From Thermoflexales bacterium (GTDB taxonomy: Bacteria; Chloroflexota; Anaerolineae; B4-G1; SLSP01): a stretch of DNA of 13,489 nt. This document shows positions 6,620 through 13,489 of the stretch, piece by piece. Location of the stretch: assembly GCA_015486785.1 (NCBI GenBank), contig WFQZ01000249.1, positions 1-13,489 on the forward strand, written 5' to 3'. Within the stretch, counting starts at the first letter, position 1. Each line of letters starts with the position of its first letter. The position numbers and the translations under genes were made by a program. The notes under the pieces are model-generated. The model was not told where the DNA came from, did no database searches, and saw only the letters and a list, made by a program, of their open reading frames with translations.

Positions 6620-6651
6620 AAAAAAGCCCCCGGCGTGATAACCGGGGGCTT
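6620..6651 (-). terminator. Intrinsic terminator of the glutamate dehydrogenase gene
   Basis: On the minus strand AAGCCCCCGG (6651-6642) pairs with CCGGGGGCTT (6633-6624) around an 8-base loop and is followed by TTTT (6623-6620). The hairpin starts 17 bp beyond the gdhA stop codon. On the plus strand the same hairpin lies 15 bp after the Hsp70-like stop but has no T-tract, so it would end that transcript less efficiently. Confidence 0.9.
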
Positions 6652-6668
6652 GAGGAAATTACCGCAGT

Positions 6669-7955
6669 CTACAGCCAACCGCGCAAGCGCATCGCCCGCT
6701 CAACGCTGGCGATGGCGACCCAGTACGCCGCGTCACGCATGAAGAGATTCTTCTCCAACGACATTTGCAGCACGGCCTTGAACGCTTTGCTCATCTTCTG
6801 GTCGAGCTTGGAGAGCACTTCCTCCTCAGACCAGTAATAGTTCATATCGTTCTGCACTTGCTCAAAGTACGAGCAGGTGACGCCGCCGGAGTTGCAGAGG
6901 AAGTCCGGGATCAAGAACACGCCGCGCTTCTTGAGCACAGCATCCGCTTCTAGCGTGGTGGGGCCGTTCGCGCCCTCGGCCAGAATGGCCACTTGCTCGC
7001 TGATCTGCTCCACATTGTCCTCGGTGATCACGCCTTCGCGGGCCGCCGGAATCAACACGTCCACATCCTTCTTGAGCCAGGCGTCGCCGTCTTCCACCTT
7101 GTAACCGGCTGCCGCCGCCTCTTCCTTGTCAATCGTGCCGTATTGATCGGTGATGCTTTGCAAGAAGTAAGGGTCAATCCCGTCTTCCTTGGTGAAGGTG
7201 TACGCACAACGATCCGTGCGATCCCAACTGGACACGCTGATCACCTTGCCTTGCAGCATTTCAATGAAGTTGATCGCCGCGTACTGCGCCACGTTCCCGA
7301 ATCCTTGGATGGAAGCGGTCTTTCCGGCGGAGGGCATCTTGAGGTGCTTCATCGCCTCGCGGATGTGAATCACCACGCCGAAGCCGGTGGCCGCCGTGCG
7401 TCCCAGCGAGCCGCCGCTGCCCACCGGCTTGCCGGTGATCACGCCGGGGGTGTATTCCCCCTTCAACTTGGAGTACTCGTCCATCATCCAGCCCATCATC
7501 TGCGGGGTCGTGCCCACATCCGGCGCGGGGACGTCGTTGCGCGGCCCGATGACCTTCCACACCGCGTCGATCCACCCCCGGCACAGGCGTTCCTTTTCCC
7601 CGGTGGTCAGAGACGCCGGATCAACCACCACGCCGCCCTTCCCGCCGCCCAGCGGGATGTCGGCCACGGCGCATTTCCACGTCATCCAGGTCGCCAGAGC
7701 GCGAACCGTGTCCAACGTCTCGTTGGCCGCGAAGCGGATGCCGCCTTTGGCCGGACCGCGAGCGTCATTGTGCTGCACCCGGAAACCAAAGAAGACCTCG
7801 ATCGAGCCGTCATCCATCCGCACGGGGATTTGGAAGCGGAATTCACGCATCGGCCAGCGCAGCATGTTGCGCACGGATGGTTCCAGGTTCATCTGCTCGG
7901 CAACGTGATCGAATTGCGCCTGAGCCATCTCAAAGGGATTTTTCTCTTCAGCCAT
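6669..7955 (-). CDS. gdhA: Glutamate dehydrogenase, NAD(P)-dependent
   Basis: A 428-residue hexameric-type glutamate dehydrogenase, interconverting glutamate with 2-oxoglutarate and ammonia. Seen: substrate Lys70 in GPAKGGIRF, catalytic Lys106 in PLGGGKGG, Asp146 in PAPDVGT, GSGGSLGRTAATG (179-191), the dinucleotide motif GFGNV (218-222), EGANGPTT (327-334) and GGVTCSYFEQVQ (357-368) with the substrate-binding Ser362. Length matches the short bacterial/archaeal NAD(P) form, not the large NAD enzymes. Two usually conserved spots differ: PDFLCNSGG where many members have PDILANAGG, and EQVQ for EWVQ. Cofactor preference is unclear from the post-GFGNV region. ATG 7955 has AAGGAG eight bases upstream and gives a normal N-terminus; a longer frame to 8225 overlaps the PBP terminator and is rejected. 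The 202-bp gap upstream suggests its own promoter, but I found no convincing hexamers. A leader hairpin lies at 7988-8009. Confidence 0.96.
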   Translation of the reverse strand: MAEEKNPFEMAQAQFDHVAEQMNLEPSVRNMLRWPMREFRFQIPVRMDDGSIEVFFGFRVQHNDARGPAKGGIRFAANETLDTVRALATWMTWKCAVADIPLGGGKGGVVVDPASLTTGEKERLCRGWIDAVWKVIGPRNDVPAPDVGTTPQMMGWMMDEYSKLKGEYTPGVITGKPVGSGGSLGRTAATGFGVVIHIREAMKHLKMPSAGKTASIQGFGNVAQYAAINFIEMLQGKVISVSSWDRTDRCAYTFTKEDGIDPYFLQSITDQYGTIDKEEAAAAGYKVEDGDAWLKKDVDVLIPAAREGVITEDNVEQISEQVAILAEGANGPTTLEADAVLKKRGVFLIPDFLCNSGGVTCSYFEQVQNDMNYYWSEEEVLSKLDQKMSKAFKAVLQMSLEKNLFMRDAAYWVAIASVERAMRLRGWL

Positions 7956-7987
7956 ACTAAACTCTCCTTGGAATAAATTTGGTTTAT

Positions 7988-8009
7988 GCGGGAACGACAA
8001 CGCTCCCGC
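7988..8009 (-). promoter_or_regulatory. Small hairpin in the gdhA leader
   Basis: GCGGGA (7988-7993) pairs with TCCCGC (8004-8009); two further pairs inside (CG with CG) close an ACAA loop after one mismatch. It lies 18 bp upstream of the AAGGAG ribosome-binding site of gdhA and is not followed by a T-tract on the minus strand. It may shape the leader or be an operator half-pair; function is unknown. Confidence 0.35.
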
Positions 8010-8102
8010 GTAAGGCCATGAAAAGTACCATATTTTACCACCGAAGGCCGGTTGGCGGCTGTGTAATTTAGACCATCGTATGCGACAAATGCCATTTTTT
8101 CG

Positions 8103-8145
8103 GGAAAGTAAACCGCCCCGATTCTCGTTCGGGGAATCGGGGCGG
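8103..8145 (-). terminator. Intrinsic terminator of the class A PBP gene
   Basis: A perfect 12-bp stem is formed by CCGCCCCGATTC (8113-8124) and GAATCGGGGCGG (8134-8145) with a 9-base loop. Read on the minus strand it starts 12 bp after the PBP stop and is followed by TTTACTTTCC, a broken T-tract. It separates the PBP gene from gdhA downstream. Confidence 0.82.
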
Positions 8146-8157
8146 AGGACTATCCCA

Positions 8158-11100
8158 TCATTTGGGAATGACCTTGATATGCACCGGGCCGGCTTCGGCC
8201 TTGTTGCCTGCCGCGTCGTAGACAACGATGCGGAAACTGTAGTTGCCGGGCGGCTTCAACGTCCAGTTGACGTTGAACGGGGCGACGGTGCGCACCTTGA
8301 ACGGCTCAGGATCGTCGTTCTGGTAGAACTCCACCCGCGCGATGGCGTAATCATCCTGCACCTCGGCGTTGATGTTGACCCATTCGTCGAACCCGTACTT
8401 GTACTCCGATCCTTCCGGCGGATAGGTGAGCGCGACTTTCGGCGGATTGTGATCCACGGTGAGCTGAATCGCCACCTGGCGCACTTGCTGATCTTGCCCC
8501 ACCACCTGCAATTGCAGCGTGTACAAGCCGCTCTCCAGGCCGGTGGTGTCGAAATTCTCCAACACGTTGTGATCCACTTGATTGCCGTGGTCCGGCCCGA
8601 TCTGCGACCACTGAGTGGGGTTCATGCCCTTGCCGAAGACCAGGCGATAGAAGGCAAAGTTCCCACCGCGTGCGTTGCCGATGATCGGCACCACGCCGGT
8701 CACGTAAGAGTAGGCCGTCGGCGAGATGATCGCCACTTCGGCTTGGGACTGGTTCGGCCCGTAGATCGTGTCGTACTGGGAGGGCGGCACGGGCGGACGT
8801 TTGTCCTCCGGCAGGCTGTTGACCCAATCTTGCGCCTCCGGCGGCAGCACCATGTACACGCGCTGCTCCACCAGCTCCGGCGGCGTGTAGATCGTGGCCA
8901 GATTGCCGGTCTCCTTGTTCACCAAGAAGGTCTGGAACATCGTGTCCTTCTCCTTCGGCTCGGTGCCGGGGATCATCAACTCGGTCTTGGTGCGGCAATT
9001 CCCGTTGGGGAGCTTGCCGGAGATGGCGCAGACGGTCACTTCCTTCAGCCCCTCCGGGCGCGTAAACGGCACAATCGGTTGATCGCGCAAGGCGTACTCC
9101 ATTACCGCGTGCCAGATGTACGCCGCGCCGTAAGAGCCGGGGAGATTCTTCATGTAATCCTGCGGGTTAGTGTTGCCCATCCACACCCCGGTGACCAGTT
9201 GCGGCGTGTAGCCAATCGTCCAGTTGTCGGTGAAGTTGTTGGTGCTGCCGGTTTTGGCGGCGGCGGGGCGATCATTGGAAAGCTCCAGCGCGTTGGGCGT
9301 CCCGAAAGCGGGCCAGCGTGCCCGCCGGTCGGAGAGGATGTTGGTGATCAGGTACGCTAGGCGCGGATCAAGGATTTGCTTTGCCTGGGGGCGGTCGTAT
9401 TCGTAGAGCACCTTGCCGTCGCGATCCTCCACCCGCAAGATCGCCACCGGATCAAGCTCGCGGAAGCCGGGACGCCGCTCAGATTCGGGCACCGGTCGCC
9501 CGTACATCGTGCCGTTGTTATCAAAGACGCTGTAGGCGTACACCATATCAATGAGATGCACTTCCCCGCCCCCCAGCGTCAAGCTGAGTCCGTAGTGATC
9601 CAGGCTTTGATCAAGGGTGGTGATCCCCATCTCGTGCGCCGTGCGGATCACGTTGCCGATGCCGGCGATGGACATCGCCTCCACCGCCGGGATGTTCAAC
9701 GATTGCGCCAGCGCGTTGCGCAAGCTGACCGGGCCGTGGTAAGTGCGGGTGTAATTTTCCGGCACGTAGGGCGGCAATCCTTCTCCTTGATTGAACGCCC
9801 GGCGCACATCCAAGAACATGTGCGCCGCGTTATGGCCTTGCGCCAAGAAAGTCACGTAGGTGAAAGGCTTGAACGAAGACCCCGGCTGTCGCAGCCCGTC
9901 CACCGCCACGTTGAATTTGCCGTCGATGTCCTTGTTCCAGTAATCGGCACTGCCGACCATCGCCAGAATCTCGCCGGTGGTGGGACGCAGCACCATCACC
10001 GCCGCGTTTTTGGCGTTAAAGTCCTGCCCGATGCGCCGCGCAGGCACATCCGGCAGATACTGCGCTGCTTGACAGCCCTGCGCCGTCATCTCCGGGATCA
10101 CCGTGGCCGGGTCCTCGCCGCTCAGGATGCGCAAGTACGTCGTGACCGCGCATTGCGCCTCGTCGTTAAGGTCCAAATCCAGCGTCGTGTAGACCCGCAG
10201 CCCGCCCCGCGCCACCATCTCCGGGCTAAACATCTGCTCCAGCCGCCGCCGGACGTACATCGCAAAGTGCGGGGCCTTGATGTCGAACCGCTTTTGCGTG
10301 TGCGCCAGATGCCACACCTCGCGTTTCGCGGCCTCCGCCTGCGCCGAGGTGATGTATCCTTCCACCACCATCCGATCCAGGGCAATATCACGCCGCTTGA
10401 GGGCTTCTTCCGGGTCGTCAAAGGGATTAATCATCGGGGATTGGGGAATCGCTACCAGCGTAGCCGTCTCCGAAAGCGTGAGGTCGCGGGCCGACTTGCC
10501 AAAGTACACCCGCGCGGCAGAGTCAATGCCGTAAGCTAGATTCCCGTAAAAGATGGTGTTCAAGTACCATTCCAAAATCTCCTGCTTGCTGTACCGGCGC
10601 GTCAGCTCCGTGGCGATGAGGATTTCCTTGATCTTGCGGCTGTAACTGCGCTGCGCTTGCTCCTTGGGCGTAAAAACCGACCGTTTCACGATCTGTTGCG
10701 TGATGGACGAAGCCCCCTGAATCCGCTTGCCCATCAAGTTGTTCACAAAAGCGCGGGCGATACCGGTGGCGTCAAAGCCGGGGTTCGTCCAGAAATCCTG
10801 ATCCTCCATCGCAATGGTGGCGTTGATCACGTCCTGCGGGATTTGATCCAGCGGCAGCCAGTTACGGTCTCCCGCATTGGGATCAATCACCTCGTAGATC
10901 AGCACCGGATCGCGCTTCCCGTCGCCGTCCTTATCCGGCCCCCAGGCGTAGATTTTGGTTGTTTCAAAGCTCTGCGTGCTGGCCTCCTTCACCTCCTCCG
11001 GAGTGGGAAGGTTTTTGGTGAACATGGAGTACGCTCCCGCCGCCACGCCCACCCCCAGAGCGGCAACGACCCCGCTCGCAATGATAGACGCCAGCACGGT

Positions 11101-11217
11101 CAAGCCCACCAGGCGCAGTATCAAATTCAAGCCGGTGCGGCTCTTCATACGCTCTCTTGCGCGTCCTTTCGTAATCAAGACGCGGTAAACTTCTTTTGTC
11201 AAACGACGTTTTGCCAT
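8158..11217 (-). CDS. Class A penicillin-binding protein (transglycosylase/transpeptidase) with Ig-like tail
   Basis: A 1019-residue bifunctional peptidoglycan synthase of the PBP1A type. A basic cytoplasmic tail (1-28) precedes one membrane anchor (about 30-62). The GT51 domain has catalytic Glu138 in AMEDQDFW, SITQQ (171-175) and EILEWYLN with Glu216. The transpeptidase domain has Ser447-x-x-Lys450 (GSSFKP), Ser506-x-Asn508 and Lys655-Thr-Gly. Between anchor and GT51 is an unusual DKDGDGKRD loop (95-103) resembling a calcium-binding DxDxDG motif. The last 300 residues hold a Cys pair (730, 741), a Pro-rich spacer (about 798-813) and two predicted Ig-like beta domains (about 825-922 and 925-1018). 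ATG 11217 is chosen; a TTG at 11235 would add six residues, and the GGAG signal is 12 bases from the ATG, so the start is less certain than the rest. It has its own promoter just behind the coiled-coil gene. Confidence 0.95.
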   Translation of the reverse strand: MAKRRLTKEVYRVLITKGRARERMKSRTGLNLILRLVGLTVLASIIASGVVAALGVGVAAGAYSMFTKNLPTPEEVKEASTQSFETTKIYAWGPDKDGDGKRDPVLIYEVIDPNAGDRNWLPLDQIPQDVINATIAMEDQDFWTNPGFDATGIARAFVNNLMGKRIQGASSITQQIVKRSVFTPKEQAQRSYSRKIKEILIATELTRRYSKQEILEWYLNTIFYGNLAYGIDSAARVYFGKSARDLTLSETATLVAIPQSPMINPFDDPEEALKRRDIALDRMVVEGYITSAQAEAAKREVWHLAHTQKRFDIKAPHFAMYVRRRLEQMFSPEMVARGGLRVYTTLDLDLNDEAQCAVTTYLRILSGEDPATVIPEMTAQGCQAAQYLPDVPARRIGQDFNAKNAAVMVLRPTTGEILAMVGSADYWNKDIDGKFNVAVDGLRQPGSSFKPFTYVTFLAQGHNAAHMFLDVRRAFNQGEGLPPYVPENYTRTYHGPVSLRNALAQSLNIPAVEAMSIAGIGNVIRTAHEMGITTLDQSLDHYGLSLTLGGGEVHLIDMVYAYSVFDNNGTMYGRPVPESERRPGFRELDPVAILRVEDRDGKVLYEYDRPQAKQILDPRLAYLITNILSDRRARWPAFGTPNALELSNDRPAAAKTGSTNNFTDNWTIGYTPQLVTGVWMGNTNPQDYMKNLPGSYGAAYIWHAVMEYALRDQPIVPFTRPEGLKEVTVCAISGKLPNGNCRTKTELMIPGTEPKEKDTMFQTFLVNKETGNLATIYTPPELVEQRVYMVLPPEAQDWVNSLPEDKRPPVPPSQYDTIYGPNQSQAEVAIISPTAYSYVTGVVPIIGNARGGNFAFYRLVFGKGMNPTQWSQIGPDHGNQVDHNVLENFDTTGLESGLYTLQLQVVGQDQQVRQVAIQLTVDHNPPKVALTYPPEGSEYKYGFDEWVNINAEVQDDYAIARVEFYQNDDPEPFKVRTVAPFNVNWTLKPPGNYSFRIVVYDAAGNKAEAGPVHIKVIPK

Positions 11218-11266
11218 AGGTTTGCTACACTCCAATTGCTCCGTATCCTTAAAGGCTGATTTCTAC

Positions 11267-11299
11267 AGTTGCGATGCCCTTCCGAAATGCGTCGCAACT
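11267..11299 (-). promoter_or_regulatory. Leader stem-loop upstream of the PBP gene
   Basis: AGTTGCGATGC (11267-11277) and GCGTCGCAACT (11289-11299) form an 11-bp stem with one G-T wobble pair and an 11-base loop. It lies in the predicted PBP leader, about 50 bp upstream of the start codon and about 30 bp after the predicted transcription start. There is no following T-tract on the minus strand, so it is not a normal terminator. It could be a leader RNA structure or a DNA-binding dyad. Confidence 0.5.
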
Positions 11300-11335
11300 T
11301 GCCACTCGTCTCCAGGCGGGACTCAAAACCCCGTT

Positions 11336-11363
11336 ATTATGCCGTGCTCCGCACTGTTGACAA
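11336..11363 (-). promoter_or_regulatory. Sigma70-type promoter of the PBP gene
   Basis: On the minus strand TTGTCA (11363-11358) is followed after 16 bp by CATAAT (11341-11336); each hexamer has one mismatch to consensus, and the spacing equals that of the strong promoter at 1910-1937. The -35 begins 4 bp after the stop codon of the coiled-coil gene. The spacer contains a short dyad GTGC-GGA-GCAC. Predicted transcription start is near 11329, giving a leader of about 110 nt. Confidence 0.65.
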
Positions 11364-11366
11364 GAC

Positions 11367-12578
11367 TTACAGCAGCTCCTTGTGTTTTTCCTCCGCAAAG
11401 CGACGCAAGGCTTTGAGCCGTTGCGTGGGCGTCTCCGTGTTCTGAGTCCACACTCCTTGGAGCGACTTTTGCCACCGTTCCGGCATCGCCAACAGCTCTT
11501 CCCACAACCCGACCAGCTCGTGATAGTACAACTTCACCTGCTCCCCGATCTCGTCAATCTGTTGCTCAATCCCCTGAGTAGCCAGGTCCTGCCGCCGCCA
11601 GCGATCCTCCTCCGTCACCATGCGCTTCTGCCAATCGCGGGTGAAGGTGGCTTGCCAAGTTTCCCACTGCCGCTTGAGCCGCTCTTCCGTGAGCCGCTGC
11701 ATCTCCGCGATCTCGTTCAGTCGCTTGTCCAGCCGGGCGCGAAAGGCCCCTAAATCCTCCAGGGCCTGCTTGTTCTGCGCGTAGAGCAAGGCGTATTTCT
11801 GCGTTTGTTCCACCAACCGCTGCATTTCCGCATTAACCAGAGCCGCTTGCTCCGCGTATTGCTTCATCCGCTGCTCACGCTGGAAGTCGGCCACCCGCAG
11901 TTCCTCAATCTTGGGATCGTAGGATTTAGCGATGCGCACCGCATCTTCAATGCGCGGCGGGAGCTTGCGCAAACTGTCCTCCAGCCACACCAGCTTGGCC
12001 AACAAGCTCTCGTGGGATTTGCGCAGTTGCGGCACTTCCCCTTCCAGCGTGGTGACGCGCCGCGCATCGGCCCGCCGCTGCTCTTCAATGTAGACTATGT
12101 TCTGCAATTGCTCTTCCGTGCGCTTGACGAAGTCATTGTAAGCATTGGAAAGCTGTTGCAGTTGCGCCAGCAAACGCATCTCCCCGGCCTCACGGGACTT
12201 CAAAGATTCCTCGTACTGCGGCAATTGCCGCACTTTCTGCTCTAACTCGCCGACTTTCTCGCCCATCGTGCTCAACTGCGCGTTGAGCATATGCACTTTT
12301 TCCGTGAGTTGGCGGTTCAAGCGGGTGTTGAGATCGTCCATTTGCGAGGCGAAATCCCGCTTCAGATGTTCGATCATCCCCTGATACTGCTCTGTACGCC
12401 GCAGATCGTTCTGCGCCGCCAGTAAGTCCTGCCGCAGATTCTCGATCTCCACAGATTGCGACTCAATGACCTGCATTTGCTGTTCCACCCGCTCTTGCAA
12501 GGCCGAAAGCTGCAATTTGTCGCGCTTGCGTTCCTCGTCCAACCAGCGCACCAACTGCTCGATTTGTGTCAGTTCCAT
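11367..12578 (-). CDS. Trp-rich coiled-coil protein of unknown function
   Basis: I do not recognise a characterised family. The 403-residue product has no signal peptide or membrane segment and should be cytoplasmic. It is almost entirely charged, Gln/Glu/Leu-rich helix: long heptad-like stretches cover about 1-118, 125-205 and 225-345, broken by prolines at 120, 183, 207-208 and 222. It carries nine tryptophans, seven of them in the C-terminal part (305, 308, 316, 327, 359, 369, 377), which is unusual for a plain coiled coil. The C-terminus (350-403) looks less regular and may be a small separate unit. ATG 12578 has GGGAGG about six bases upstream, immediately after the flippase stop codon, so the two genes are almost certainly co-transcribed and coupled. 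A scaffold, tether or length-control role for surface polysaccharide export or wall synthesis would fit the neighbours, but that is inference. Confidence 0.85.
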   Translation of the reverse strand: MELTQIEQLVRWLDEERKRDKLQLSALQERVEQQMQVIESQSVEIENLRQDLLAAQNDLRRTEQYQGMIEHLKRDFASQMDDLNTRLNRQLTEKVHMLNAQLSTMGEKVGELEQKVRQLPQYEESLKSREAGEMRLLAQLQQLSNAYNDFVKRTEEQLQNIVYIEEQRRADARRVTTLEGEVPQLRKSHESLLAKLVWLEDSLRKLPPRIEDAVRIAKSYDPKIEELRVADFQREQRMKQYAEQAALVNAEMQRLVEQTQKYALLYAQNKQALEDLGAFRARLDKRLNEIAEMQRLTEERLKRQWETWQATFTRDWQKRMVTEEDRWRRQDLATQGIEQQIDEIGEQVKLYYHELVGLWEELLAMPERWQKSLQGVWTQNTETPTQRLKALRRFAEEKHKELL

Positions 12579-12589
12579 CGTTTCCTCCC

Positions 12590-13489
12590 TCAGTTACGCC
12601 GTAAAATCGGCTTGAGCAATGTCCCTTCTTCGTCCGTCAGCAATCCCGCCCGCCACAAGACGAGCGCGTAGATCAAAGCCGCGCCTAAGGCCGCGCCCCA
12701 GCGGCTCAGCGGGAATAAGCCCGCCGCCACGACGCCCGCCGTCACGGCGGCCAGCAGCGGAACGCGGATGATCCGCCACCATCCCACCGCGCCCACCTCC
12801 TGATGGATGCCCCAGGCGAACGGCACCAGCAACACCGCCTCCGAAAGGATGGTAATCACCGCCGAGGCCGGATAGCCGTAACGCGGGATGAAGACCAAGT
12901 TCGCCCCCACGTTGAAAGCCACCGCGATCAAGTAAGCCTTGGTCAAATACCGCTGCCGGTCCAGCGCGATGAGCACGTAATTCGTCAGGCTGTTGAGCCA
13001 CCCGAACGGAATCGACCAGATCATAATCTGGAGCGCGATCTGCGAGTGCGGCAGATACGCCGACGATCCGAGCACCAACACCAACTCCCGTGCCACCAAC
13101 ATCGTCACCAGGGCCAGGGGCAGCGCAATCGTCAGCAGGAGCTTGATCCCCAGGCGGTAAAAGCGCACCAACGCCGCGCGATCCTCGTGTGCTTGCCGCG
13201 AAACCACCGGAAAGACCGCCATCGTGAACCGCGCCGGGATGATGTTGTACACATCCAAAATCTTGTAGCCGAAACTGTACCAGCCCACCTCACGGCTGCC
13301 CCGATCCGCCTCCAGCAAGACCACGTCGCCCTTGTAGAACACCGTCGCCAGCAAGTGATTGACCATCAACGGCCACGATTCGCGCACCATCTCCCGCCGC
13401 AAATCCGCATCCGACTCCCAGCGCGGACGGAAGAAGAAGCGCGTGCTCAACCAGGTGAGCACCCCCAGCGTGATCACGTTGATCACCAC
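12590..13489 (-). CDS. Polysaccharide/lipid flippase, Wzx/MATE-like (C-terminal part)
   Basis: The frame is open to the window edge, so the N-terminal part of the gene is missing; 299 residues are visible. It is strongly hydrophobic, with about eight or nine membrane helices (for example about 113-140, 151-176, 184-201, 207-228, 240-260 and 264-279 of the fragment). The pattern YGYPASAVITILSEA (204-218) and NVGANLVFIPRYG (193-205) are typical of Wzx/RfbX-like members of the MOP superfamily, which flip lipid-linked oligosaccharides across the cytoplasmic membrane. It ends in a cytosolic tail LLTDEEGTLLKPILRRN. The next gene, a coiled-coil protein, starts 11 bp after its stop. The true start and substrate cannot be judged; a MurJ-like lipid II flippase is less likely from wording but not excluded. 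Confidence 0.85.
   Translation of the reverse strand: MVINVITLGVLTWLSTRFFFRPRWESDADLRREMVRESWPLMVNHLLATVFYKGDVVLLEADRGSREVGWYSFGYKILDVYNIIPARFTMAVFPVVSRQAHEDRAALVRFYRLGIKLLLTIALPLALVTMLVARELVLVLGSSAYLPHSQIALQIMIWSIPFGWLNSLTNYVLIALDRQRYLTKAYLIAVAFNVGANLVFIPRYGYPASAVITILSEAVLLVPFAWGIHQEVGAVGWWRIIRVPLLAAVTAGVVAAGLFPLSRWGAALGAALIYALVLWRAGLLTDEEGTLLKPILRRN

Noticed and set aside
6993..7976. 327-codon plus-strand frame opposite gdhA
   Set aside because: Shadow of a fully conserved glutamate dehydrogenase; no start signal and no recognisable motif.
7956..8225. Ninety-residue extension of glutamate dehydrogenase
   Set aside because: It crosses the PBP terminator and the end of the PBP gene, and AAGGAG precedes ATG 7955.
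8080..10539. Two long plus-strand open frames (426 and 387 codons) opposite the PBP gene
   Set aside because: GC-rich antisense shadows: His/Arg/Val-rich products without motifs or ribosome-binding sites, while the minus strand has clear GT51 and transpeptidase motifs.
11357..11362. TTGACA on the plus strand as a -35 element
   Set aside because: No acceptable -10 hexamer lies 16-18 bp downstream and no plus-strand gene follows.
1..13489. CRISPR array, IS element, tRNA or prophage signal
   Set aside because: No regularly spaced direct repeats, transposase or integrase motifs, terminal inverted repeats or cloverleaf-like segments were seen; gene spacing is that of an ordinary chromosome core.

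Overview
The window reads as an ordinary, GC-rich (roughly 60%) bacterial chromosome segment with tightly packed housekeeping genes. It has no mobile element, CRISPR array, rRNA or tRNA that I can see. The gene content suggests a Chloroflexota-like (Anaerolineae-type) bacterium. The clues are a zinc-ribbon L32, an Asp23-nusB pair, an NAD(P)-dependent glutamate dehydrogenase, and a large class A PBP with a long extracytoplasmic Ig-like tail. This placement is inference from family resemblance, not from a marker-gene tree.

Left part (1-1829): the 3' end of an ABC exporter ATPase, most like CydD, runs rightwards. It converges with an 8-bp overlap on a leftward class A flavodiiron protein that has a complete di-iron ligand set. 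Both would fit oxygen handling: CydDC supports cytochrome bd assembly and flavodiiron proteins reduce O2 or NO.

Middle part (1830-6608): a divergent control region carries a perfect sigma70-type promoter (TTGACA, 16 bp, TATAAT) and a leader hairpin. It drives a rightward operon of rpmF (L32), fabD, fabG, an Asp23-family gene and nusB, with gaps of 6-17 bp. The operon joins ribosome, fatty-acid, envelope-stress and rRNA antitermination functions. A strong intrinsic terminator follows nusB. Directly behind it lies an Hsp70-like gene whose substrate-binding domain is replaced by a predicted beta-sandwich module of a kind I associate with secreted carbohydrate-active proteins. This is the most unusual gene in the window.

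Right part (6609-13489): all genes run leftwards. In transcription order they are a Wzx/MATE-type polysaccharide flippase (cut by the window edge), a soluble Trp-rich coiled-coil protein 11 bp behind it, a class A penicillin-binding protein with its own promoter and leader hairpin, and a glutamate dehydrogenase. Intrinsic terminators follow the PBP and dehydrogenase genes. Flippase, coiled coil and PBP suggest a cell-surface neighbourhood.

No clear new multi-gene system emerges. The best leads are the Hsp70/beta-sandwich fusion behind a terminator, the flippase-linked coiled-coil protein, and several unexplained RNA or operator structures in leaders.
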